Below are positions 33,784-46,200 of a DNA stretch of 64,000 nt, piece after piece. The stretch's first letter is position 1, and each line of letters opens with the position of its first letter. This stretch comes from Cyanophora paradoxa (taxonomy: Eukaryota; Glaucocystophyceae; Cyanophorales; Cyanophoraceae), in contig QPMI01000103.1 in assembly GCA_004431415.1 (NCBI GenBank), positions 124,001 through 188,000 of the forward strand, in the 5' to 3' direction. Made by a program: the position numbers and the translations under genes. The notes under the pieces are model-generated. The model had not been told where the DNA came from, ran no database searches, and saw only the letters and a program-made list of their open reading frames with translations.

Positions 33784-36010
33784 TCACCGCGAGTGCTTCC
33801 GCCTCCGATCGCTGCGGTGTCGATCGCCGGGCACCGCCACGGGGGCGCTCGCCGGCGTGCCGGGCCGCCCCCCCTCCAGCAGCCTCTCCCGCGCGGCGCG
33901 ATCAAATCCAGCCCCGACCTCCGCGTCCCCCGCCACCTGATAGTCCGCCTCGCCCTCCCCCGCTTCCTCGTCAGGCTCCCGCGGCTTCCGGAGCCGCATC
34001 TGCCGCAGATCGAATTCGAAGGAATTTCAGAGAAAAGGATCGAAATTCGGGACGGGGGGCGGACGAGGAGCCAGGCGAGGGCGAGGAGGGCCCCGACGGC
34101 GAGCACGCCCGCCACCGCCAGCGGCAGCGCCTGCCCCGCCCGAAATAAGCGGCGGGGACGCGTGCGGGGAGGAATCCGCCCGACTAAGTCACTGAGCGGC
34201 ACGGGCGCGCCTGGGGGCTCTCGGGGCGGCGGTCCGTGACGAGGCCGAGCGCGTAGTACATCGCTGCGGCGCGCGCCGGCGCTCCGATCAGAATCCAGTC
34301 GCGAGCCCCGCCGGGACGGGCTCGGATCGGAGGCGGGGCGGGGCGGGGCGGGGCGGGCCGGTGAGGCCGACGTTGGTGAAGGAGGCGGTGAGGCCGTAGG
34401 CGGTGCCGTAGAGGCGCGGCGGGGCCACGACGGCCAGCGAGGGCCACAGCGCCGCCGGCGCCACGCAGAAGCCCGCCCCGATCGCCTGCAGCGTGGATCA
34501 CGCGCAGGTTCGTACGTTGGAGCGGGGCCGCCTCCGAATCCGGCCGCACCGCGAGGAGGGGTCCCGGGGGCAGGGAGGTGAGGGCCAGGCCCAGGAAGCA
34601 GGGGACCAGCAGCGCCGCCGCCCCGAAGACTGGCGCGTACAAAGCACTGAACGCAACCCCGAAGCAGAGCGCAGAAATGAGGCGGACCGATGTGGGGGAT
34701 GTGGGTGGCGAAGCGGTCGACGGCGAGGCCCACGAGCGGCAGCGCCACCTGCGGGGCTCCGGATCCGGCCTCAGAAAGGGGCGAAGGAAAGGCGGGGCAG
34801 GGCCGGGGGCGGGCCATGGAGACGGTGGACATGAGGGAAGTCGTGCGCGCCGCCCCCTCCTGCCTCCCCGCGTCAGCCCCGGCGTGAGCTCGGGGCCGGG
34901 CGTAGACCTGGGAGTAGCCCCACTTGTTCTGGAGGAAATCGCTGGCCGAAGGAATTCGCAATTGAGCGGCCGTGGGGCGATGGGGCACGCGCAGGCGCGA
35001 GGAGGGACAAGAGAGGGGGGAGGGGGGAGGAGGCGCACGGGGTGAAGGCCTGGAAGGGGAAGAGGCACGAGTAGATGACGGCTGCGCAAGCGTCGAGCCA
35101 AGATCTAGCATCTAGAGGGGCGAGGGAGGAACGGCCCGGGCGGGACGCGGGGGGCGGGGGCGCACTGGTGGCGGCGGCGACGAGGTAGAACTCGGCGGAG
35201 AGCGAGCCCAGCGCCTGCGCCGGGAGGGCCCCCCTGAGGGCGGCCTACGGGGCCTATGGGGGGCCGAGGGGGACCTTGAGGATGTCGTGCGGCGTCTCGT
35301 GGGCCTCCGCCTCCGCCTCCCCCGCCTCCCCCGCCTCCGCCCCCTCGGGCCCCTCCGTCCCTTCGGCACCCGCCTCCCTCTGCGCGCGCCGGGGCTCGGG
35401 GGCGAGCGGGGGTACGCGTGCGGGAGGCGCAGGACGCCGGCGGGGGCGGGCGGACGCGGTCGGCGAGGGCGTCGAGGGCGCAGAAGGCCGCCATCGCCAG
35501 CACCGACGCCCAGCACAGGCCCGCCCCTGCCCGAACGTTAACGTTGGTGCCGCCCCCTCAGAACCAGGTGGGCGGGGCCGCCGCGCCGAGGGCGAGGACG
35601 CGGGGGTAGGAGCCGAGGGCGCCGGCGAGGGCCGGCGCCGTGTTGAACGAGAGCACGTCCCTGCCGATCGCCAGGGGTCAGGCCGAGCCGTGGCCGCGGG
35701 GCGAGCCCAGGCCGGGGCGCGCTGCGGAGATATCCGGACCCGAGGCGGCCGGCCTGGGTGGCGAGGGCGACGGCGGTGGCGAGGCCGCGCCCCAGGAACC
35801 ACTTCGCGTACGCCAGGTCCAGCGCCACTGCCCAGCCCCCTAAGTAAGATGGTGGAGGGGGGGGCCGGAGGAGGGGGAGGAACAAAATAATCCGCGGGGA
35901 GGGGGGGGAAAGAGGGGGGTAGGGGTGGAGGGGTACCGTAGAAGCTCTCCGAGCCGAGCCTGGGGACGGGACCCGAGGCTAAGGGCGCATAGACGGAAGA
36001 GGGGGGGTTG

Positions 36011-36041
<31 letters not shown>

Positions 36042-36840
36042 GCCACCCGTAGAGCATGCGGCCGGCGAGGAGGAGGCGGAAGTCCCTCGCGGCCGCCCCC
36101 GCAGCGACGACGGTGACGCCGGCCGCGACCAGCGTCGAGGTCGCCATGGCCCCCACCCGCACCCCCGCCCGGTCTGCCGCCCCGCCCGGTCTGCCGGCGA
36201 GAAGACAGGGGCGGGCGGGGCGGGGCGGGGCGGGGCGGGCGCACCGAGGAAGAGGCCCCCAAGCACTGGTTCAGAGAGATCACTAAGAGAGAGGGTCGAC
36301 CGGTCCGGCGAGATATCGATGCACCTGGCATAATCACGTTCGGGACCTGCGAGGGCGGCGCTCAGGGTGAGATGAGCGGGCGCGGGCGCGGGCAGCGCAC
36401 CTGGTAGCATGTGTAGAGGAGGCCAAAGTCGGCATTGGAGAGGCCTCCGAAGTCCTGCTTGATCGAGGAGGAGAGCGCCGCCACCACGTCTGCCCCCCGC
36501 CCCGGCCCGGGCCCGCTCATGATAACGCGCGCCCCCCGGCCCTCGCGGCATCAAATATCGATATCGAGCTCGAGCGAGGGCGCATCGCGCGCTCGATCGT
36601 GGGTTCCGCGCGTGCTGACGCTAAGTATAGCGTGCCGCGAACGCTAGCTGCAGCGCTGGCGGACGCGGTGGCGCTAGCGCTGGAGGGCGCGCGGCATGCG
36701 GGATATCGATCGGGCGCGCGCGAGCGTCGGGTTCGGGTTCGCGGCAGGCGCGATCTAGATCTCAGGTACCGTAAGAGTAGTAGAAGCTTGTCAGCGGGAT
36801 GCAGGTCAGAAAGAGGATGAGGTACCTTCGCGCGCCGCGC
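33784..36840 (-). CDS. Major facilitator superfamily transporter, MFSD1-like
   Basis: Read leftward. The first visible exon (about 36836-36770) carries transmembrane helix 1, RYLILFLTCIPLTSFYYSYG, followed by LSSSIKQDFGGLSNADFGL and LLYTCYQ, as in MFSD1. Further exons: AMATSTLVAAGVTVVAAGAA, RLLLAGRMLYG, AYAKWFLGRGLATAVALAT, AGRLGS, DVLSFNTAPALAGALGSYP, GLCWASVLAMAAFCALDALA (end of the N-terminal half), an acidic Glu/Ala/Gly-rich loop (about 35270-35390), SLSAEFYLVAAAT, AVIYSCLFPFQAF, FLQNKWGYSQ, VALPLVGLAVDRFATHI, FGAAALLVPCFLGLALTSL, GFCVAPAALWPSLAVVAPPR, YGTAYGLTASFTNVGLT, and a last helix ALPLAVAGVLAVGALLALAW. A basic/acidic C-terminal tail ends at 33784. MFSD1 is a lysosomal dipeptide uniporter in animals; substrate here is unproven. 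Two introns have GC donors. The start codon exon was not identified. Confidence 0.8.
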
Positions 36841-37251
36841 GCGCTTCATCAGTCGACGTCCGCCCTGGCCTGCAGCTGCAGCTGGCCAGGGCGCGTACCT
36901 GTACCACGCCCTGCTTTCGCGCGCGTGCAAATGCTGCAGATCATGAGTGCTCGCAACCTGCTTGCGCTTCTGCAGCTCCGGACTTGGGCTCCCGCCCTGT
37001 TGTCTGCGCGCGCGGAGAAAACGGTTGATCAGAGCCGGCCGAAGACGCGGCGCTGAGCGGCGCACGAAGCGCACCTTCTTTCGTCCTTCGACGCGAGGAG
37101 CGGCGTGCGCTCGCTCGCTCTTTCGCGCTCGCTCGCCGGCTGCGACATCGTTGGTCGCGCGTACCCCGCCTGCGTCTCGCCCCCAGTCAGTCAAATTTTT
37201 GCAGCCGAATCCGCCGGGCCGGGCAGAATTGCGCAAGCGGGGGCGCGCGCG
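36841..37251. other. Divergent upstream region of MFSD1-like and sacsin-like genes
   Basis: About 400 bp that must contain the missing first exon of the transporter gene (-) and the promoter of the sacsin-like gene (+). No defined element recognised. Confidence 0.4.
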
Positions 37252-40200
37252 ATGCCGCCGGCCGCTCAAGGAGTCGTCTGGGAGTCGTGGGGCCAGGTTT
37301 CGCGCGTGACCGGTGAGCCGCCTGATTTCGCGTTTTTCGTCGATCATCGCGGCCCGGTCCCCCGCCCGCCTTCGGTCCAACGTTACTTAACGCGCATCCT
37401 CAGACCATATTGCGGACATCCTGAGGAACTACAGCGACGGGACCTCGATTCTTTACGAGCTCATACAGAATGCGGATGGCGCGCTCAAAAGGCTTAAAGG
37501 GCTCTTAAGCTTCTAAACGAGGATCTTAGCTCATCCAGCGACCCCCTGAAATCGTGGTTTCCGGATCCTGCTGATTTCGCGCGCTTTTGTGCCATGCCGA
37601 TTGCGCAGACGCGGGAGCGAAGGTCGTTCGGTTTGTGCTGGACACGAACACGTACTCGAGCGATGGACCTATTCTCCACCAGAACATGGCCGCCTGGACG
37701 GGGTTCGCTTCGGCGTCGGCTCTGGATCAAATCTGCCTTCCGCGCGGCTCACCGCCTCTCGCGCCCCGCCCAGGCCGGCTCTTTATGCGTACAACGACGC
37801 GACGTTCACGGCTAGGGACTACGAGAGCCTCCAGATGATCGCGTGCATGGGAAAGGTGCTCGACTCCAGATCAAATCAGCGGTCGCACGACTGGGAATCT
37901 GACCCGCACGCAGGTTCAGGACCCAACGAAGACAGGTGTGCACGTTGTCCTTCTGCCCCGCCCGGCCCGCTGCGCGCCGCCTCTGATCATGACTCGGTAC
38001 CTGTGATCTCGGCGCGTCCGCAGGAAAATTCGGGGTTGGATTCAATAGCGTCTACCATCTCACGGACGTCCCTTCTTTCGCGTCGGGCGATTGCGTCGCT
38101 TTCTCAGGTGCTGGACCTTTCTCTGCCTCCCCCCCCCCGACCGCCCCCCCCTCCTCTTGAGCTTGCGCCCGCTGAAGGCTTTGCAGACCCCCACTGCTCC
38201 TTCGTGCACCCAGGCCAGCCTGGCCTCCGCATCCCGCTCTCCGAGGCTCGGCGCTTCCCGCAGCAGGTCCCGAGTTTCTTTACTCGACCTCTCTTTTTTC
38301 GTATACGTAGCCGATGCCGCCGCAGTTTGCTGCGTACGACATTCTGTCCAAGCTCCCCGGGGATGCGAGCTGCCCGTTCTTCCAGGGCCCCTCCTTCCAG
38401 GGGACCCTCTTCCGCTTCCCGCTCCGCTCGGCCGCCCTCGCCCAACGCTCCAACATCAAGCAGGAGCCCTGCACTCCCGAGGCCGTCACGGTGCCCCCCC
38501 CCCCCCCTCCCCCCCAACCCCCCCCAACCCCTCCCCCCCCCCCACCCCCACATACACACACCCACCCACCCACTCCCACCACCCCGCTCCCGCCCCAACC
38601 CCCCCCTCCCCCCCCCTCCCCCCCCTCCCCCCCCTCCCTCCCCCCCCCCTCCCCCCCCCCCCCCCCCCCCCCCCCCCCCGCGCCTCCCTTTCCTCCTGCT
38701 ACGTCCCCGCGCCTTTCCCGTTTGCCTTGGCCACCTCACTCGACCCCAATCGATCTCTTCGCCGTAGGAGCTTTTAAGCTCGCTGCGGGACCACGCGGCG
38801 AACGCGCTCCTCTTCCTCCGCTCCGTCGAGCGCATCGAGTGGTACGACCATCGCCCCGGTGCGCGCTCGCACTGCCCCTGCTCCCGCTCCGCTTATAATT
38901 AGTTGCAACCGCAAATGAAATAGTAAACATGGCGCAGGCTGGGACGCTCCGCGGCTCCGCTTCACGTCGGGCTTCTCGGCCGCCAGCCTCGCCGGCGTCC
39001 GCGACGCGCGGGGCGCTTTCCTGCGCCGCCTCCGCGCCCTCGGGACCAATCCCGTGCGCCTGTCGCGGTTATAATTAATCCTGCTTTACATTTTCGCAGC
39101 TGACGCACGCCACAGGTTGGGGAAGCGGAGCAGTACTACTGCGTTGCAGTGGTTCGAAACCTCGAGCGCTCCCGTACTTTTGCAAAGCTTAAGTGTCATT
39201 TTCGCGCAGATCGAGACGCTCGCCCAGGACGAGACGGGCAAACAGATCAACGGGGGCCAGGCGCCTCACCTCTGGACTGGGTCCTCCGAGTGGCACATCC
39301 TTCAGCAGGCTAGCCTGATTCACCTTGTCCATTCGTCTCTCTCTATCAATAAATTCGCGCGCTTGCTTGTTTGTATACGTAGCTCGGTGGTGGCAAGGCT
39401 TCGGAGATTGCCCGGGCTGCGCCGACGCAGCTGCGCCCCATCGGAGGCGTAGCACTCTGCCCCGGCCAGCGAGTTCAGGTTCGTATCGCTTACTTGTTTC
39501 AAGTTTTCGCGCCGCGCGCGCGCTAGAGCTTGTCGTTATTTTGCAATTTGGGCGCGCAGGGCCGGGCCTTCTGCAGCCTCCAGCTCCCCATCTCCACTGG
39601 ACTCGCCTTTCATGTGAACGGCTTCTTGTGCGTCTCATTTTGCGCCTTCGAATAAATATTCTCCGCCCTCTCACTGCGGGCGTCTCAGCGACATGCCCTC
39701 CAACCGCCGCCAGATCAACACTGAGACGCACGAGGCAGCAGTCCCCTGCCCCGGCCTTCGGCCTCGCTGAACCTCGCACCTTATGATTAAATTTGATTAG
39801 GGCCGCGAGGATCACGGCGCCACCTGGAACAAGGCCCTCGCGGCGGACGTCATGTGCGCCTTCAAGACAATAAAAAGCTAGAACGTTCGCGATCTGATCG
39901 CGGGCTACAGCGCCCCCGCCATGGTGGAGCTCTTTCGCCGCCTGCGCGGGACGGCCGCCCCGACGCAGGAGGCCGCCGAGGCCCTCTACGCGCTGTACCC
40001 GACCCCGCGCACCGTCGAGGGCGTCTACCTGCGCCTCCTCGTCCGCGAGGTCCGTTCGACTCTTCTGCTATCGAATTGCGCCAGTTCATTGCTTCGCGTT
40101 CTCGTCTGACGGGGATTTCGCACCGATGCCAGTTCTACAAGCGGGCCTGGTCGCAGCCGCTCTTCTACGCAAAGCCGTTGGTGGACGGCCCCCGCACGCT

Positions 40201-43200
40201 GCCCGCGCAGTGGGTGACGGGTGCGAGCGCCTGTTTCCGCTCGTCGAAGGTGCAAAAATGGCCGCTCGAATTCATGTTTCGCGCTGTGGCCTAATCTCAT
40301 GATCACTCCCTTTCAGACCGCAGTCTCTGCGCCCAAGGCAGAGGACCAAGTTCCGATGATGCAGGCCCGCGAAATTCATACACATCATTACCACGTGCAC
40401 AGAGGTATGCATTAAAATATTCCAGGTGGTCGAGCGAGTGGTAGCCCTCTGGGGCCTGCGCCTGGTGGAGGCGGACGAGATCCTCGTCGACTCGCTCAAT
40501 TCCGTGCGACTTACGGGCTTCCGACGTGACGTCGACTTTAAAATGCAGCCGACGCCGCGGCAGGTCTGTACCTGGAGCAGCCCGCAGGGCATCGTCCGCG
40601 AGGACTCCAATGTCTGCTCTAAATTTGTTTTCGCGGATGGATTTCGCGCTCTGACGCATATGTGCGCGCATGAGCAGGTTCTGAGCTCGACTCTGCTCAG
40701 GCGCGCTCTGAAAGAGCTGTGGCAAGGTGGCAACGGGCCGAAGGCGGACAACTTGACTCTGATTCTCTGCAACGCCGCCGTGCGCAATAAAACATTAACA
40801 CAGCCGATGGCGCAATATTACATTGATGTATTGCATCTTCGCCTCCGCCCGCGAGGGCAGAACAGACGTCGGTCGCATCGCAAAACTCTGACCGGAAACG
40901 CAGGACGTGAACCGCGCTCTCATCTACGTTGCGGCGGATCTTTCGAAGGCCCGCGATGACACTCTCATGGACCAGTTTCGCGGGGTGCATTACACCTGCG
41001 ATTGGTCGAATACATAATTAATGCACAACAATTAAGGTTCTGACGGTACCGGTTTACCTGACCTTCCGCACAGGTACCGCTGATAATCTGCGCAAACGGC
41101 CAGCTACGATCCTTCGGTGGTGCGCTGATTCCTGAAGCGCGAAAAAGATTCGTCCCGTGTCTAAAAAACTTGTGCGTCGTTTAGACTGCCGCTTCATCGT
41201 CCCCGATCAAGGCCCGGTCCTCGAGGTGCGCACTTCAGTAATAATAAATCAATTGCCGACGCCATCAAACCGCGTGCCGGCCGCGGTATCCCGCCTTCGA
41301 ATTCTCCATAGCTAACATTAACGTTCAACCAATCGCGCAACTCGCCTCAGCTATGCGGAAATTCCATCGCCGAGTTCATCAGCATCGAGCAGGTACCAAG
41401 ACGCCCTTGATTCTATATTTGCGTAGTCCTAAGCTGAGCTGCGAAAACTTCGCCAGGCCCAGGACGACCGCTCCGGCATCCTGTCCAACCCGCGGTAGAT
41501 AGCTTACGCGCTGCCCTTCGCGATCGCTGCGATCGCTGTTGCGAGCCTCTTGCAGATTCGGAGCGCCGCTCAAATTGGAGAAATTCACGCCAAAGCTCCT
41601 TCTCGAGCTGCTGCCGCGTCAACTACCAGCCAACTTCCAGAACGATTCGCAGGTCGGCCTCCGGATCCATGCAGCTGAACGCGACCCCGCTATTGCTCAC
41701 GACAGCATTTAATAATTTGAATTTGGTTTGCGCGTAGGTTCCACGTGGCTTGCCCATACTGCCAAGCGGCTCTCCGCTCGGAAACAGCTGGCTGGCCGCC
41801 TTCTGGAGCTACCTCGGACGCGCCTGCACCAAGGCGCGCGCTGCACGCTTTCGCCCGCGTATACGTGAGAAAGGCTTAGTCGTGCGCAGGAGGAATACAT
41901 CCCATTGTTCGGCCGCTGGGCGCTCGTTCCCACGAGCAACGGAGTTTTCATCCGCATTGAAAACGCCAGCTCCATCCTCGCTTCGGACAAATTTGGTCGG
42001 CAAGAAGCGCCCGCGAAATTAAACGAACCCTTCACAATTCGCGTGTCATTATACAAGATTCAAATCGCAGCACGCGGGATGCAGGAGATCCTTGTTAACG
42101 CGGGCTGTCTCGTCTTTGACCGTTCCGTGTGAGCCGCATATCCATAGCATGTGAATGCATGAAGAGTCAGTATTTTAATTAATATTTAAATTCGCCATGT
42201 TTAAATTTGCAGCGGGGGAGCCGTCGAGTCCATCATCACTCCGTTGCTCGCCACGGGCAACGCCGAGGGCCTCGTGCGCACTTTCAACGGTCCAGCCATT
42301 ATATTCTTGTTATTGTTTGACTTGTTCAATGTAGGTGAATGCACTTGCCGGCGTGGCGACGGCTGCCGCGAAACTGCCCGAGTCGAAGAGAATGGTTCGA
42401 ATTCGTAGCGCACGCACGATCGGATTTAAATTTCGCGGAATCTTACATAATTGCGGTTTCGCACCCGCAGGAAGTCCTAAGCTTCGTTGCTGGGGCTGGG
42501 ATCCAGTCTCTATCCACTACCTCCCGGGCCAAGCTGCGCGCCTTCCCCTTCTGGCGGCGTGCAGACGGCCAGGTTTTCGCATTTCGATTAGCATTTGAGA
42601 GTCCGAGATGCCGCTGACGCGCTCCTCAGCTGGGCGTCTGGAAGAAGGCAGGACATTTGTGCTGGAAGGGGCGTACCCTCCAAACGCCGCAGCGGGCCTT
42701 CAGGCGCGGCTTCTTAGTACTCGATGTTTCTCTTGGCAGCGTTTCGGACCGATTCGCAGATTGTGGCCCTTGCTCCATGTGAGGATGGTCGCATCTCCCA
42801 GCTTCTGATCGATCTGGGCGTCAAACGCTACACGTACCCGCTGGCGCGCCCAACAATGATCATGATATCAATAGCACCCCTGCAGGCCTCATCGATATCA
42901 TTTCATCCTTTCTGAACTATTTTCGCAGCTCGTTGCCGACCTCATTCTCCCGTCGATTGAACATTCCGTACTTGGGACTGCGGTGAGTTGACGTCCGCAC
43001 GAGGTTTATAGAAACGCTTCTTTTGCAGCTCAAAAGCATCTTGCAGCCTCCGCGGGGCGGCATGGCGAACGTGCAGCGCCTCGCGCCGCAGGATGTGCAC
43101 ACAATTTCGATGGCTCTTCTCTCCAACTTTACGGTACCGCGCTGCAGAGTTCCCGGGATTTCACGTTTTCGCACCATAAATTAAAAGTTTTCGCAGGCTT

Positions 43201-46200
43201 TGCGCGACGCCGGTGGCAGCGTGCTTGACCGTCTAAAAAAGACACCATTCATTTTAAGCGGAGCCGGCCACTTCAAACTCGCGTCCGAGCTTCTTCACCC
43301 TGAGGATCCCCTGCTCGCCGAGCTCTTCCAGTACGTTCGCTCGCACTCGACGCCAAACATAGATCTGCACATTTCGCGCCCTGCCGATCGCGATCGACCC
43401 CGTTCGCATCCACCCGCAGCGGGACTCAGGCCGCCTTTCCTGCGGCCACCTACGCTCCTTTCCTGGCCGAGGTCGCCGAGTGCGGTCTGCTGTCCACCAG
43501 GTTCGGCCGCTCTAGATCTAATGTTCTTTTCGAAACATTAATATTCTAGCATTCTCATGTACATGTCCCCTTTTCGCAGCGCGGAGCAAATCGAGCCCGC
43601 TCTAATCGTGCACTGCGCCGAGCGGTTGGCTGCCCTTGGCGGCCACGCAAATGCTCTACACCCCGAATCACTATCGAACCTGCGCCGGATTGCACGGGAA
43701 GTCGTTTCGTTGCTTCTCCACGTGCGCTCCAGCGTTTCGTTCTTTTTAAATTTAGAGCATCGATATCTCATGACCAATGAGGTCCCCACGCGTATGCCAG
43801 AAATGCAACCTTCAGCAGCGCGCAAAGCCGGAGCAAGTACAGAAGCTCAAGGATCTCGCATTTGTCCCGCCTCATGTGTACGGAGCGGTCGCCGTTGAAA
43901 ACGCGCGCAATTGCAACCATGCTCGTGCATCCCTCGGACGAATGGCTGCAACACATGCTGATGCTGTCGTCGCTCCATTCGGCGAGTTCACATTCAAACA
44001 CGATACTCGCGCCCTGTACAAGTTCTCCGAGCTCGAAGTTGTAGACTGTGCGTCCACTATTTTAATGTCGATCGACGTTTGGCTGGCAGGAGAAAATTTC
44101 CGGTTGTATTAAATATATATAACTTGTGCGCCGTGTCGTGCAGATGCGTCGCTGGTTGGCGGAACCATGCCGCTGTTGGATGCAGCATGCAGCGTATCTG
44201 CTCGTGACGTCCCATCCGCCCTTGGCCTTGCCCACCCTCCGCCACTACACTTGGTGCTTGAAAATCTGAAGGTGCGGACTGAGCTAGGAGTATTCTTAAG
44301 CTTTGCGCATGCGCTTTTGTTAACTTGAAACCGCTGCGCTCACATGCACAGAAAGGCCGAGACGCCTTTGCTGTCGCATTTCAGGAGCTCGAGGTGGATC
44401 GCCAAAAAACTCCAGAGCCTGTCACCCGCCGGCGGCGACGGTCCGATGTCTCGCAGCCACTGCGAGCCTTTGCATTTGCATTTGCATTGCAGGCCTGGCG
44501 ATGCCAGAATGCTGATTTCATCCCATCGCCAGGGTGCTCAAGGCGTTGCGCGAAATGCTTAGGCATCTCGAAGGGCGAATTGGCGACGAAGCTTCCGAAC
44601 CCTTCAAAATGGTGGCGGTTAGTGGGCGCTGCTTCTATATAATTAGGACGCTTCCTGTATTCTGAATTGCATCTGTTTGTTTAACTTGGCAGGAATGCCT
44701 GCGCCATGGCGGCCCTGGTGGATCCCCGTTGCAATGCTTCCCCACTAAAGGTGAAGGGTCCCCGGCATGTCGCTCGGACCGCGCGCGGCACTGCGTTTGT
44801 TCTGAAGACGTCGGCATCGCAGGGGCCGGACTCACGATCATTGTCGATAGCACTGAACTCGTGCGTCTAGATCTATACCTATCTTGGCGCAACCCCGGCC
44901 GCACATCCACATTAATGTCTGCTTGCATTTCTGCAGGCCGTCTCTAATGGCGCTCCCCCGCTTGTCTACGAGCTCGATAGCGATCTCAACAGTGTAAGTT
45001 CAGCAAATTAGCTAGCGCTGTTTCCGTATGTTGACTCTGATGGCGTCCAAATTTCCGCCCTCGCGCGCGCAGCTACAGAATATCATCAAAGCCGCGCAAA
45101 TTAAACAGAAGCCCGACCCCATGCAGCTGAAAGACCGACTCAAAAGAATGCATGTACGCGATCGCTATGATTTCTTGCTGAATTGCATTTCGAAAGGCAG
45201 ATCTAGACGTCGACCTCTAACTATCGGAGCTGTACATGTACCAGGCGCATTATGCTCAACTCGGGCAACCGATTCCAGAAGAGTTCTACGGACCTGTCTG
45301 CAGCGTGCGACCTTGGTCTCTGCCTTTACACCAGGTGCTTGCAATTGATGACCGAGCAAGAGCAGGTGCTGGATCGGATCGTCGAATTCGCTCGAAAGGA
45401 AGGGAAGCAAAGAGAACTCGTCGCTGCCAATCTACCGGTACCAGACAAGGTGAGAAGCCCAAGCTTCGTGTTAATTTTATAAGACAGAGCTGCGATTCTG
45501 ACTCTCTCTTCAAAATCGTTTTCTCGCATGTGCACAGTCAAGATATCTCCGACTGGCGTCCGAATGCGGTGCGCAACGTTCACGCGCACGTGCTTGCGAA
45601 AGTCGACGTCGCGCTGCAGTGGTCGTAGACGCGCGCTGGCTGGCCGAAAGAGTAAGCGCTGATTGAGCGCAAGAAAAAATCCGAATCTTTTTTTGAGCGC
45701 TTATAATATTGTGCTGAATATTAATTGTCTTTAGGTCAAGATGGACCTTGTCCCGGAGGCCGGGGTGCCGGAGGTAACCGCTCTCGCCCTCGGCTGCCGC
45801 CCGCTGACGAAGGTCTGGAATTTTATGTACATATCTCTGGAGCAAAACAATATTTTTTAATTGACGGCTTCCTAAAGGCGATTGTGGAGCGGCTTCCGCC
45901 CGACTTTCGCCCGGTGGAGATGGTTGCGGAAAAGGCGAAGTGGGAATCATGGGCCTCGACGATCCGTTCTGCGGTGCTCTTGTCCCGTTTTCGTCAACAA
46001 TTAATATTTATGGGCTGTCTGACGTTAGTACTGCGCACGCGCACGTGCTCGGCCATGGCAGCAATTTGGAGAGGGCCTGGCTCGGCTTTTCCGCCACCGC
46101 AATCCGGAAAGCGCTGACCCTTCAGAAGATCAGCTTGCAGTGTTAAGAAAGCTTCATGTTGTGGTCGTGCGCTTCATGATCACACTTTCTCCACCGCAAG

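Noticed and set aside
38490-38690. Poly-proline coding region from the C-rich tract
   Set aside because: The sacsin-like exons on both sides end and begin at splice signals, so the tract is intronic.
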